Below, piece by piece: positions 18,182 through 28,775 of a stretch of 64,000 bases of DNA. The position numbers and the translations under genes are program-made. The stretch's first letter is position 1; the number at the start of each line of letters is the position of its first letter. Location of the stretch: positions 61,431 to 125,430 of the forward strand of contig NZ_JAFCLN010000021.1 of the NCBI RefSeq assembly GCF_018129385.1, in the 5' to 3' direction. The stretch comes from Bradyrhizobium lablabi. Lineage in GTDB: Bacteria > Pseudomonadota > Alphaproteobacteria > Rhizobiales > Xanthobacteraceae. Under the pieces are notes generated by a model. The model was not told the DNA's origin. It did not search any database and saw nothing but the letters and a program-made list of their open reading frames with translations.

Positions 18182-19346
18182 GGGCACCTGCCGGAAGCCG
18201 GGTTTCGATAATGCGGGCGAACATGCTTGCCCCAACGGGCAAAATCTTGTCGTCGAGGACATAGCCGGGATTGTGCACGGGCACCGAGCCGTCATGGCCG
18301 ATCCAGAAATAGGCACCGGGCACCGCCATCATCATGTCGGCAAAATCCTCGCTGCCCATCTTGGGCTGCGCGCGCGTAAAGACCTTTGCCGGATCGACCA
18401 CGGTTCTGGCCACCTGTTCGACCACGCGCGACTGTTCTTCCTGGTTGACCAGCACGCTGAAGATGTCGCGGATGTCGACGGATATCTCGACCTGGTAGGC
18501 CGCCGCCATGCCGGCGCAGAGTGCGCGCATCCGCTCGCGGATCAGCGCACGCACCTCATCGGAGAAGGCGCGCACGGTGCCGCAGAGCTTTGCTTCGCCC
18601 GGAATGACGTTATAGGCGGAGCCGGCGTGGAGCTGGGTGATCGACAGCACCGCCGCCTGTAGCGGATCGACATTGCGGCTGACGATGGTCTGGAGCGACT
18701 GCGTCAGCGCGGCGGCGATGATAACGGGGTCCTTGGAGCGTTCCGGCATCGCGCCATGCGCGCCATAGCCGTCGATCACGATGTCGAAGAAATCGGCGCC
18801 GGCCATCGCGGGGCCAGGCAGGATGGCGATCTCGCCGTGATTGAGATCGGGCGCATTGTGCAGCCCGTAGACCTCGTCGCAGGGAAATTTTTCGAACAGC
18901 CCGTCCTTGATCATGGCGCGGGCGCCGCCGAGACCTTCCTCGGCCGGCTGGAAGATGAAATGCACCGTGCCGTCGAAATTGCGGGTTTCGGCGAGGTAAC
19001 GCGCGGTGCCGAGCAGCATGGTGGTGTGGCCGTCATGGCCACAGCCGTGAAAGCGGCCAGGAATGGTCGAGCGCCAGCGCAGATTGGTGTTTTCCTCCAT
19101 CGGCAGCGCGTCCATGTCGGCGCGCAGCCCGATGCGCTTGTTGCCGCTGCCCTTGCCCTTGAGCACGCCGACCACGCCGGTACCGCCGAGGCCGCGATGC
19201 ACCTCGATGCCCCAGCCCTTCAGCTTTTCGGCGACGATGCCGGATGTGCGCACCTCCTCGAAGCCGATCTCGGGATGGGCGTGCAGATCCCGCCGGATCG
19301 CGGTGAGTTCGTCGGCAAAGCCGTCGATGCGTTCGATATTGGGCAT
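18174..19346 (-). CDS. M20 family amidohydrolase (hippurate/IAA-amino acid hydrolase type)
   Basis: A 390-aa zinc or manganese amidohydrolase. Metal-site stretches are DLHAHPEIGFEE, LRADMDALPM, FHGCGHDGHTTMLLG and FQPAEEGLGGA, in the order expected for M20D enzymes. The lid domain holds YGAHGAMPERSKDPV. Family members cleave N-acyl amino acids such as hippurate. It starts 6 nt below the stop of the MlrC gene and overlaps the amidase, so these three hydrolases form one translational unit. Confidence 0.95.
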   Translation of the reverse strand: MPNIERIDGFADELTAIRRDLHAHPEIGFEEVRTSGIVAEKLKGWGIEVHRGLGGTGVVGVLKGKGSGNKRIGLRADMDALPMEENTNLRWRSTIPGRFHGCGHDGHTTMLLGTARYLAETRNFDGTVHFIFQPAEEGLGGARAMIKDGLFEKFPCDEVYGLHNAPDLNHGEIAILPGPAMAGADFFDIVIDGYGAHGAMPERSKDPVIIAAALTQSLQTIVSRNVDPLQAAVLSITQLHAGSAYNVIPGEAKLCGTVRAFSDEVRALIRERMRALCAGMAAAYQVEISVDIRDIFSVLVNQEEQSRVVEQVARTVVDPAKVFTRAQPKMGSEDFADMMMAVPGAYFWIGHDGSVPVHNPGYVLDDKILPVGASMFARIIETRLPAGAHA

Positions 19347-19352
19347 TCGTTT

Positions 19353-20876
19353 CTATCCCGTTGAGCGTGACTTGGTCGAAGGGTTGAAGGCGGGGCCGTT
19401 CGGCTTGATGCGAATGCCGGGACGCAGCCGCGTCCAGGGCAGATCGGCGGTGTCGGCCGGCATTGCGCCGGGCGCGGCGCAGATCAGGAGTGTTTCAGCG
19501 ATCGGCTCGAAATCGGCGCGGAAATGCACGGAGCTCTTGTTGACGAGGATTTTTTGCTCAGTCGGCTCGATGCCGACATAGCGGTACATCGCCTGATCGG
19601 CGAGCTGCGCCTTGTGCGAGCTCACGACGACTCTGATATCACCGATGCGAAGGCAGGCCGACGGCCCCATGTCCATGTCACGGCCGCCGTAATAGGGGCC
19701 GGGGGCCACAAACTTTCCGTCCGACAGCTTTTCGACGACAAAGCTTTCCTTGTAGGGCGCATCGCCTGATATGCCGGACTTGCCGCCCAGCGCCAGCGTC
19801 ACGATGGCGCCAACGCCGGCGGTATGGGCGGCCTTCGCCGATTGCGGGTCGTAGATCACGCCTGTTGCGGCGCGACTCGCCTTGTTGCGCACCAGGGCGC
19901 GCAGCATGCCTGTGGTGTCGGAATCGCCGCCGGCGCCGGGATTGTCCTGGGTATCGGCAATGACAATCGGCTTGCTTGCGGTCTTCGCCAATTCCATCGC
20001 GTGGCGTACGCCGTCGTCAGGCGAATAGATGCGGCCGTCGAAATCGTCCTCGTGGCCCTCGATGATCGCAGCAATCCTGTCGGCCGCCGCGTCGGCATCG
20101 GCCTGTGTCTTGCCATAGGCGAACACGCTCGGTCCACAATCCCTGAAATCGGCGGCGGGAAAGCCCGGCGCAAAGGACAGTGTCGGCACGCTGTCGCTCT
20201 CGAGTGCGGCGAGCTTTTCGTAGATCGATTTGGTCGGCTGGTCGTTGGTGCACTGCCAACTGATCGGAATCAGGAACGGCAATTGCCGGAACGCCTTTGC
20301 AAAACGCTGCTTCGTCTTCAGCATCAGCGCGAGATGTTTTGCGCCGGCGCGGCCGGTGTCGGCCATGTCGACATGCGGATAGGTACGGTAGGCGATCAGC
20401 GCATCGGCATGCTCGACCATTTCCGGCGTGACGTTGGCGTGCAGATCGAGGCTCGCGACCAGCGGCACGTCCGGACCAATCACCTTGCGCACGCGCGCGA
20501 GGATTTCGCCTTCGCCGTCGTCGAGATGTTCGGTGACCATCGCACCATGCAGGTCGAGATAGACGGCATCGAGCTTTCCCGCATTGGCAATGCCGTCGAC
20601 CATCACCTTGACGATACGCTCGAATGCATCCTCCGTGACATGCGCGCAGGGGCTGGCGCCGCAAGCGATCGTCGGGACCAGTTCCCAGCTATTGGCTTCC
20701 GCGGCCTCGATAAAGCCTGCCAGGCCGACATTGATCCTGCGCATTACCTTGAGCACGTCGGCGCCCAGCGTCATCGAGGGCCAGCCGCCGCCATGCACGA
20801 AATCGGCATAGGTCGCCTTGGTCGGCGCGAACGTATTGGTCTCGTGCAGAAAGCCGCCGACGGCGATGCGGGTCAT
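19353..20876 (-). CDS. M81 family metallopeptidase (MlrC/microcystinase C-like)
   Basis: A 507-aa protein of the MlrC family. It starts MTRIAVGGFLHETNTFAPT, the family N-terminus with the HETNTF motif. Metal-binding Asp-x-His pairs appear in YLDLHGAMV and ASLDLHANVTPEM, and DTQDNPGAGGDSDTT is the conserved C-terminal domain motif. In sphingomonads MlrC finishes breakdown of linear microcystin peptides, but most homologues are outside any microcystin pathway. The placement between a peptide-type ABC transporter and M20/amidase genes argues for a general role in hydrolysing unusual imported peptides. Confidence 0.94.
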   Translation of the reverse strand: MTRIAVGGFLHETNTFAPTKATYADFVHGGGWPSMTLGADVLKVMRRINVGLAGFIEAAEANSWELVPTIACGASPCAHVTEDAFERIVKVMVDGIANAGKLDAVYLDLHGAMVTEHLDDGEGEILARVRKVIGPDVPLVASLDLHANVTPEMVEHADALIAYRTYPHVDMADTGRAGAKHLALMLKTKQRFAKAFRQLPFLIPISWQCTNDQPTKSIYEKLAALESDSVPTLSFAPGFPAADFRDCGPSVFAYGKTQADADAAADRIAAIIEGHEDDFDGRIYSPDDGVRHAMELAKTASKPIVIADTQDNPGAGGDSDTTGMLRALVRNKASRAATGVIYDPQSAKAAHTAGVGAIVTLALGGKSGISGDAPYKESFVVEKLSDGKFVAPGPYYGGRDMDMGPSACLRIGDIRVVVSSHKAQLADQAMYRYVGIEPTEQKILVNKSSVHFRADFEPIAETLLICAAPGAMPADTADLPWTRLRPGIRIKPNGPAFNPSTKSRSTG

Positions 20877-20973
20877 CTGAAGGTCTCAGCCATGGTCCGT
20901 GGCCGACGACGTTAAGCGGGTCGCTGCGCGAAGTGCAAGCCGCGGAGCAATTCCGTTTTGCATGGTGCCCTCT

Positions 20974-21059
20974 CGTCATTGCGAGCGAAGCGAAGCAAAA
21001 TCCAGCTTCCTTCGCCGCAACAAGAAAGCTGGATTGCTTCGCTTCGCTCGCAATGACGG
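20974..21059. repeat. REP-like palindrome, type A (copy 3)
   Basis: CGTCATTGCGAGCGAAGCG with inverted CGCTCGCAATGACGG. It sits between the transporter ATPase gene and mlrC, and fills most of that gap. Confidence 0.85.
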
Positions 21060-21065
21060 AGAGAG

Positions 21066-22706
<1,641 letters not shown>

Positions 22707-22725
22707 GGCAACGCCTCTCTCCGCC

Positions 22726-22811
22726 CGTCATTGCGAGGAGCGAAGCGACGAAGCAATCCAGCTTCCTTGCTGCGGCAAAGCTGGATTGCTTCGCTTCGCT
22801 CGCAATGATGG
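22726..22811. repeat. REP-like palindrome, type A (copy 4)
   Basis: CGTCATTGCGAGGAGCGAAG with inverted GCTTCGCTCGCAATGATGG. It lies between the DppC-type and ATPase genes inside one operon. Confidence 0.8.
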
Positions 22812-22821
22812 TGACAGGCCA

Positions 22822-23709
22822 TCATTTCCCCTCCCGCTGCTTCATGCGGGGATCGAGCGCGTCGCGCGCGGCATCGCCGATCAGGTTAATGCTCAAAATC
22901 GCGATCGACAGCATCAGGCCGGGCCAGAAGATCAGCGACGGCTTGACCTGGAAGAAGGCTCGGCCCTCGGCCATGATGTTGCCCCAGGTCGGCGTCTCCG
23001 GGCTGATGCCGGCGCCGAGGAAGGACAGGATCGCTTCAGTGAGGATCGCGGAGGCGCAGACATAGGTACCCTGGACGATCAGCGGCGCGATCGTGTTCGG
23101 CATCAGGTGCCGGATCATGATCTTTGGCAGGCTGGAGCCGACCGAGATCGCGGCTTCCACATAGGGCTCTTCGCGCGCCGACAGCACGACCGAACGCACC
23201 AGCCGCGCCACGCGCGGGATTTCCGGAATGGTGATGGCAACCAGCACGGTCCACAGGCTGGCGCCGGAGAGCGAAACCACGGCGATCGCCAGCAGGATCG
23301 CGGGGATCGCCATCAGGCCGTCCATGATCCGCATCATCACGGCGTCGACCCAGCGGAAGAAGCCGGAGACGAGGCCGATCAACAGGCCGATGCTGATCGA
23401 GCAGATGGCCGCGCCGATGCCGATCAGCAGCGAAATGCGCGCGCCATAGATCACGCGTGACAGGAGATCGCGGCCATAGGCGTCGGTGCCGAGCCAGAAT
23501 TCCGTGCTCGAAGGCTTCAGCCGCATCGCCGGCGCCAGCTTGATCGGATCATGCGGCGCCAGCAGCGGCGCCAGAATCGCCATCGCGATGATCAGCGCGA
23601 GGCAAATGCTCGCCACCGTAATGATGGGCGAGCCCGTCAGAAATCCGAAGCGCGGCCGGAACGGCGTCGTGATCGGTATCGACGGTTCGGGAAGAGTTTC
23701 GATCGCCAT
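22822..23709 (-). CDS. ABC transporter permease, DppC type
   Basis: A 295-aa inner-membrane permease with six predicted membrane segments. The N-terminal OppC-type domain is seen in LAPHDPIKLAP and TDAYGRDLLSRVIYG. The cytoplasmic EAA loop that docks the ATPase is EAAISVGSSLPKIMIRHLMP. It starts at ATG 23709, 12 nt below the DppB-type stop, and forms the channel with it. Confidence 0.95.
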   Translation of the reverse strand: MAIETLPEPSIPITTPFRPRFGFLTGSPIITVASICLALIIAMAILAPLLAPHDPIKLAPAMRLKPSSTEFWLGTDAYGRDLLSRVIYGARISLLIGIGAAICSISIGLLIGLVSGFFRWVDAVMMRIMDGLMAIPAILLAIAVVSLSGASLWTVLVAITIPEIPRVARLVRSVVLSAREEPYVEAAISVGSSLPKIMIRHLMPNTIAPLIVQGTYVCASAILTEAILSFLGAGISPETPTWGNIMAEGRAFFQVKPSLIFWPGLMLSIAILSINLIGDAARDALDPRMKQREGK

Positions 23710-23721
23710 TGCTGCCGGACC

Positions 23722-24663
23722 TCAATAACGAATTCTGGGATCGAGCAGCGTGTAGGCGAGGTCGATCAGCAGGTTGACGGCGACATAGATGCCTGATGTG
23801 AGCAGGATCATGGCCTGGATCACCGGATAGTCGCGCGCCAGCACCGCATCGACGGTGAGGCGGCCGATGCCCGGCAGGTTGAACACGCTCTCGGTAACGA
23901 CGACGCCCGAGATCAGCAGCGCAAAGCCGGTGCCGATCACGGTGATCACGGGCACCGCGGCATTGCGTAGCGCATGGCGCAGCAGCACGCCGCCCTCGGC
24001 GATGCCCTTGGCGCGCGCCGTGCGCACATAATCTTCCCCGAGCACGTCGAGCATCGATGCGCGCGTCATGCGCGCGATCAGCGCGACATAGATAAAGGAG
24101 AGGGTGCAGGTCGGCAGCACGATCCGATCGAACCAGGGACCAACGCCGTTCCACAGCGTGCGGAATCCCTGCACCGGGAACCAGCGCAGATCGATGGCGA
24201 AGACCTGGATCAGCACATAGCCGATCACGAACACCGGCACCGAGAAGCCGATCACGGAGAGGCCCATCACAAAGCGATCGATCCAGGTGCCGTGCTTCCA
24301 TGCCGCGATCACGCCGAGCGGGACCGCAACCAGGATCGAGAGGATGATCGTAGAGAGCGCGATGGTGATCGACGGCTCGAGGCGCTGGCTGATCATCTTC
24401 AGCACCGGCACGTTCGAGATCAGGGAGACGCCGAGATCGCCGCTGAGGAGCTTCCCGATCCAGGTGAAGAACTGGATGTGCAGCGGTTCGTTGAGGCCGA
24501 GCGAGGTGCGGATGCGATCGAGCTGCTCGGGTGTGGCGTTGTCGCCGGCGAGGATCGCGGCGGGATCGCCCGGCGTCAGCCGCAGCAACAGGAACACGAA
24601 CAGCGCGACCACGCCCATCACGGGGATGGCGGCGAGAATGCGGCGAAGGAGATATCCGAGCAT
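23722..24663 (-). CDS. ABC transporter permease, DppB type
   Basis: A 313-aa inner-membrane permease starting MLGYLLRRILAAIPV at ATG 24663; an in-frame TTG at 24693 would add ten polar residues before the first helix. Family motifs are RLTPGDPAAILAGDNAT and SLGLNEPLHIQF in the periplasmic loop after helix 1, and the cytoplasmic EAA-type loop TARAKGIAEGGVLLRHALRN. With the DppC-type protein it forms the channel of a peptide/opine/nickel-class importer. The likely binding protein is encoded divergently at 26886-28487, with two enzyme genes in between. Confidence 0.95.
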   Translation of the reverse strand: MLGYLLRRILAAIPVMGVVALFVFLLLRLTPGDPAAILAGDNATPEQLDRIRTSLGLNEPLHIQFFTWIGKLLSGDLGVSLISNVPVLKMISQRLEPSITIALSTIILSILVAVPLGVIAAWKHGTWIDRFVMGLSVIGFSVPVFVIGYVLIQVFAIDLRWFPVQGFRTLWNGVGPWFDRIVLPTCTLSFIYVALIARMTRASMLDVLGEDYVRTARAKGIAEGGVLLRHALRNAAVPVITVIGTGFALLISGVVVTESVFNLPGIGRLTVDAVLARDYPVIQAMILLTSGIYVAVNLLIDLAYTLLDPRIRY

Positions 24664-24802
24664 GCGGCGCTTAAGCCCTGGCCTGTGGTTCAACGCCCAA
24701 TGGTGAACGCCTTCTCATGTTTCGTAAATCGGTCATTGCCTGCATTTCTGGCATACTTTGGTGGTGCAAGCACCATGCCATCGAGGCTTCGATTGACGCA
24801 GC

Positions 24803-25498
24803 CTAGGGCTGACGGTTTTCGCCGACCGAGAGCGCGCAAATCCGCGAAAGATGCGTATAGGGCAGGCCGGTTTCCTCGGCCCAGGCGTTGAATTGCGCCT
24901 GCACTTTCGCAAGATCGCTCTTTGACTTCGGTTCCTCCGCGATGTCGAGGCCGGCCTCGCGCAGGCACGCTACCACGTCCTTTGAGGTGACGAAGCCGTC
25001 CCATCCGACGAAGCGCAAGAGCATCTGCCCGGTGTTGCCGCCGAGCCGGCTGCCGCGCTTTGCGAGCAGATCGAGCAAGCCGACTTCATCGGAGGCAGGC
25101 CAACTGGCGAGGAACTTGCCGAAGCTGCCGTGTTCCTTTGCAGTCTCCTGCACGAATTGTGCGTTCTCGCGCACCGACATGATCTTGGCGCCATTGCGCA
25201 CGATGCGCTTGTCATCCATCAGGCCGTCCCAGAATTCATCCGGCTGGAACAACAGCTTCGCCGGCTTGAAGCCGAGAAAGGCCTTTTCGAAATCCGGCCA
25301 TTTGTTCTCGATCACGCTCCAGGCAAAGCCGGCGCAAAACACCCGCTGTGTCATTTCGGCGAGAATGCGGTCATCGCCGAGTTTGGCGAGCGCCTTGATG
25401 TCCGGCTTGCCGGGCAGCAATTTCACGAGCGCTTTCGGCCCGCCCTTGCGCTTCTCGGCGCGGGCGCGAATGATCTTGAACGAGGTCGCGCTCGCCAT
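24803..25498 (-). CDS. DNA-3-methyladenine glycosylase I family protein (Tag-like)
   Basis: A 231-aa protein of the methyladenine glycosylase family. It matches Tag in FCAGFAWSVIENKWPDFEKAF, FDEFWDGLMDDKRIVRN-like sequence and the central GGNTGQMLLRFVGWDGF. Tag removes 3-methyladenine from alkylated DNA. The N-terminal Cys/His that anchor the zinc in classical Tag are not seen, so this is a divergent, probably zinc-free branch. It sits between an M20 peptidase (2-nt gap) and the permease genes, an unusual place for a repair enzyme; it may simply have been captured by the operon. Confidence 0.85.
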   Translation of the reverse strand: MASATSFKIIRARAEKRKGGPKALVKLLPGKPDIKALAKLGDDRILAEMTQRVFCAGFAWSVIENKWPDFEKAFLGFKPAKLLFQPDEFWDGLMDDKRIVRNGAKIMSVRENAQFVQETAKEHGSFGKFLASWPASDEVGLLDLLAKRGSRLGGNTGQMLLRFVGWDGFVTSKDVVACLREAGLDIAEEPKSKSDLAKVQAQFNAWAEETGLPYTHLSRICALSVGENRQP

Positions 25499-25500
25499 CG

Positions 25501-26631
25501 CTATTCCAGCGTCGCGAGCAGCCCGGCCATCAGCCGGCCGCGCTCGGCGAGGCTGTCGACCTCGATATGCTCGTTGAGGGTGTGGGCATCGGCACCGCGC
25601 ACGCCAAGGCCGTCGAGCGTCGGCACGCCCATCGCACCGGTGAAGTTGCCGTCGGAGCCGCCGCCGGCGCTGCCATGCGGCAGCTCGAGACCCATCTGCG
25701 CGGCAAGACCCTTGGCCTTTTCATACAGCGCCATGGTGCCGGCATCCGGCTCCCACACCGGGCGGGTGACGCCGCGCGTCACCTTGAAGGTGACGTCGTT
25801 CGACGTGCCCGACAGCGCCAGCATTCTTTCCACGCCGCGGTCGAGATCGGCCTGGCGCTTGGCCATGCTCAGCGCCTCGCCGGTGCAGGTGGTGGCGACG
25901 CAGTTCACCCACTGGCCGCCATGCACGATGCCGACCGAGAAGGTGCAGTCTTCCGTGGTCATGCCGTCGATCTCGATGATGCGCCGCGCCATCTCGCGGA
26001 TGGCGGAGCGGCCGGAGGAAAGCGTGGCGCCGGCATGGCTCGGCTTGCCGATCGCTTCCAGATTGAAGCGTGCGATCGCATAGCGCCCGGTGACGACGCC
26101 GTTGTTGGGCCGGCCCGGCTCCGGCACCAGTACGTACTTGTTGCGCGCCGCTTCCGCCTCGATGAGGTCGCGCACGGAAGGGGTGCCGACTTCCTCGTCC
26201 GGCGTGAACAGCACGGTGATCGGCAATGGCGTCGTGAAGGACGCGCGCGCCAGTTGGCGGATCGCCTCCAGCGACAAATAGCTGCCGCCCTTCATGTCGA
26301 AGATGCCGGGGCCGAAGCATTTGTTGCCCTCGCGCCGGAAGGTCAGCTTCTCGATGGTGCCGACGGGATGCACGGTATCCATATGGCCGGCGATCAGTAT
26401 CCCCGGCTCGCCCTGCTTGGGGTGCGGGAAGCGCGCCCGCACGCAGCCGGCAAAACCCTGGCGGCCGGCGATGCGCTCGATCGTCGCACCCATGATCGCC
26501 ATATCGCGCGCGGCCATGTCGAGCATGCGCTCCACGGCGGCAGAGTCCCAAGTCGGGCTTTCGCACTCCACCCAGGTGCGCAGACCCTGCAACATGGCTT
26601 CGGAATCAAAGGGAAGATTGGCTGGGTTCAT
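25501..26631 (-). CDS. M20 family metallopeptidase (carboxypeptidase G2/CPG2-like)
   Basis: A 376-aa zinc carboxypeptidase starting MNPANLPFDSEAML at ATG 26631; the open frame to 26796 has no family similarity. Metal and catalytic motifs are AGHMDTVHPVG, GPGIFDMKGG and TPDEEVGTPSVRD. CPG2-like enzymes release C-terminal glutamate or other residues from N-acyl peptides and folates. It is the first gene of the minus-strand peptide locus. The divergent binding-protein gene starts 255 bp away, so both are likely controlled from 26632-26885. Confidence 0.93.
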   Translation of the reverse strand: MNPANLPFDSEAMLQGLRTWVECESPTWDSAAVERMLDMAARDMAIMGATIERIAGRQGFAGCVRARFPHPKQGEPGILIAGHMDTVHPVGTIEKLTFRREGNKCFGPGIFDMKGGSYLSLEAIRQLARASFTTPLPITVLFTPDEEVGTPSVRDLIEAEAARNKYVLVPEPGRPNNGVVTGRYAIARFNLEAIGKPSHAGATLSSGRSAIREMARRIIEIDGMTTEDCTFSVGIVHGGQWVNCVATTCTGEALSMAKRQADLDRGVERMLALSGTSNDVTFKVTRGVTRPVWEPDAGTMALYEKAKGLAAQMGLELPHGSAGGGSDGNFTGAMGVPTLDGLGVRGADAHTLNEHIEVDSLAERGRLMAGLLATLE

Positions 26632-26885
26632 TTTGATTTCTCTTGTTCTTCCTGATTTTCGGACGCGACGTTCGCCCTTCGCGCACCGGGAGAATGTTTG
26701 CCGCAGCGGATTTGTAAAGCGAAACCTCCGGAGGAAGACGCCAGGGCGAAAGCCGATTGACGCCAAACGCGCTTGGTGCAAGTCTCGATTAGCCAAGATT
26801 TACAGCGTGTTAGTTCGCCTAAATAACGAACCACATGCATAATCCGTCAGCGGGCTTTGACCAGTTTCACGTCAGGAGAGAGCGA

Positions 26886-28487
26886 ATGACAGACATCACG
26901 CGTTGGAAACGTCCCATGATGGCGGCGGCCTTGTCGGCGCTTGCGCTGGCACTCGGCTCGCCCGCGCTGGCTGCCGGCAAGAAGACCCTCACGGCGGTGA
27001 TGCATTCGGACCTGCGCGTCATCGATCCCGGCTTCACCACCGCCTACATCACCCGCGACCATGGCTACATGGTCTATGACACGCTGCTGGCGACGGACTC
27101 GAACTTCAAGGTCCAGCCGCAGATGGCGGATTGGAAAGTCAGCGACGACAAGCTGACGTACACCTTCACCTTGCGGGACGGCTTGAAGTGGCATGACGGC
27201 GCGCCGGTTACGGCGGAAGACTGCGTGGCTTCGCTGAAGCGCTGGGGCCGCAACGATGCGATGGGCCAGAAGCTGATGGATTTCGTCGCCAGCCTCGAGC
27301 CGATCGACGCCAAGAGCTTTGCCCTGAAATTGAAGGAGCCCTACGGCCTGGTGCTGGAGTCGATCGGCAAGCCGTCGTCCTACACGCCGTTCATGATGCC
27401 CAAGCGGCTGGCGGAGACGCCTGCCGGCCAGCAGATCAAGGAGCAGATCGGCTCCGGCCCGTTCAAATTCGTGCAGGCCGAATTCCAGCCGGGCGTGAAG
27501 GCGGTCTATGAGAAAAACACCGACTATGTGCCGCGCAAGGAGCCGCCGAGCTGGACCGCCGGCGGCAAGGTGGTGAAGGTCGACCGCGTCGAGTGGGTGA
27601 CCATGCCCGACGCGCAGACCGCGGTGAACGCGCTACAGTCCGGCGACATCGATTTTATGGAAAACCCCTCGTTCGACCTGTTGCCGGTGCTCAAGGCCAA
27701 CAAGGAAATCCAGATCGAGACGCTGAACAAGCTCGGCTTCCAGACGCTGGGCCGGATGAATTTCCTGCTGCCGCCGTTCGACAACGTAAAAGTTCGCCGC
27801 GCCGCGTTTCTCGCGATCAACCAGAAGCCGGTGCTCGATGCACTGGTCGGCAATCCCGAATATTACAAGATCTGCGGTGCCTACTTCGTCTGCGGCACGC
27901 CGCTGGCGACGGAGGAGGGCTCGGACACCCTGCTCAAGGGCACGGGCCTTGCCGACGCGAAGAAAGCACTCGCCGAGTCCGGCTACGACGGCACCCCGAT
28001 CGTGATCATGGCGCCGGGCGATGTCGTAACGCTGAAAGCGCAACCCATTGTCGTCGCGCAGCAACTGCGCGACGCCGGCTTCAAGGTCGACCTACAGGCC
28101 ACCGACTGGCAGACCGTGGTGACCCGCCGCGCCAGCCAGAAGCCGACCAAGGAGGGCGGCTGGAACATGTTCTTCACCAACTGGGTCGGCGCCGACGTGA
28201 TGAACCCGATCGCCAACGCCTCGATCGGCGGCAAGGGCACCAAGGGCGGCTGGTTCGGCTGGGCGGAGGATGCCAAGATCGAGCAGTTGAAGGACTCCTA
28301 TGCACGTTCGACCTCTCCTGACGAGCAGAAGAAGATCGCCGGCGAAATCCAGAAGCAGGCGTTCGAGCAGGTGATCTACGTGCCGCTCGGGCAATATCTC
28401 GCGCCGAGCGCCTGGCGGAAGTCGCTGTCGGGCGTGCTCGACGGCCCGGCTACACCGATCTTCTGGAATATCGACAAGAGCGAGTAG
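26886..28487 (+). CDS. ABC transporter substrate-binding protein, family 5
   Basis: A 533-aa periplasmic binding protein of the SBP_bac_5 family. ATG 26886 follows AGGAGA and precedes a signal peptide (hydrophobic core about residues 12-24, PALAAG cleavage). DGLKWHDGAPVTAEDC and GSGPFKFVQAEFQPG are family hallmarks. It is divergent from the M20/Tag/DppBC/DppDF operon and is the obvious receptor for that transporter. An inverted repeat after the stop (28514-28537) looks like its terminator. Confidence 0.95.
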   Translation: MTDITRWKRPMMAAALSALALALGSPALAAGKKTLTAVMHSDLRVIDPGFTTAYITRDHGYMVYDTLLATDSNFKVQPQMADWKVSDDKLTYTFTLRDGLKWHDGAPVTAEDCVASLKRWGRNDAMGQKLMDFVASLEPIDAKSFALKLKEPYGLVLESIGKPSSYTPFMMPKRLAETPAGQQIKEQIGSGPFKFVQAEFQPGVKAVYEKNTDYVPRKEPPSWTAGGKVVKVDRVEWVTMPDAQTAVNALQSGDIDFMENPSFDLLPVLKANKEIQIETLNKLGFQTLGRMNFLLPPFDNVKVRRAAFLAINQKPVLDALVGNPEYYKICGAYFVCGTPLATEEGSDTLLKGTGLADAKKALAESGYDGTPIVIMAPGDVVTLKAQPIVVAQQLRDAGFKVDLQATDWQTVVTRRASQKPTKEGGWNMFFTNWVGADVMNPIANASIGGKGTKGGWFGWAEDAKIEQLKDSYARSTSPDEQKKIAGEIQKQAFEQVIYVPLGQYLAPSAWRKSLSGVLDGPATPIFWNIDKSE

Positions 28488-28513
28488 GAGAGCGCGAAGT
28501 TCCTTTCATGCGA

Positions 28514-28537
28514 ATGGCCGGGATTTGTCCCGGCCAT
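28514..28537 (+). terminator. Rho-independent-like terminator
   Basis: Perfect 10-bp stem ATGGCCGGGA/TCCCGGCCAT with a TTTG loop, followed by CTTGCGTTTTG, 27 nt after the binding-protein stop codon. Confidence 0.7.
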
Positions 28538-28552
28538 CTTGCGTTTTGTGGA

Positions 28553-28699
28553 TCAGCAATGGCTGTCGCGTACCAGTTCCGGTCCGTCATTGAGAAGCGG
28601 CGGACCGCTGTTGGCCGATGGTTCGCGTCGAACTCGCGAATCCTTGGGCTCTTTGCGCTGGGTGGCATGATCCTGCTGTGAAGTCTGTTCGCTGGCCAT
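28553..28699 (-). CDS. Small hydrophilic hypothetical protein
   Basis: A 48-aa frame starting MASEQTSQQDHATQRK, with GGAG about 12 nt upstream. It is rich in Gln, Glu, Arg and Ser and has no cysteine until the last residue. It sits between the terminator of the binding-protein gene and the aspartate-dehydrogenase gene, where nothing else is encoded. I recognise no family. Composition and the ribosome site make it plausible but not certain. Confidence 0.35.
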   Translation of the reverse strand: MASEQTSQQDHATQRKEPKDSRVRREPSANSGPPLLNDGPELVRDSHC

Positions 28700-28775
28700 A
28701 GGTCGTTGCTCCAAATTGCTGCATGACAACAATTTGGGGACGGACAGGTTCCTGCGCAGCGGCGGGAACCGCAGA

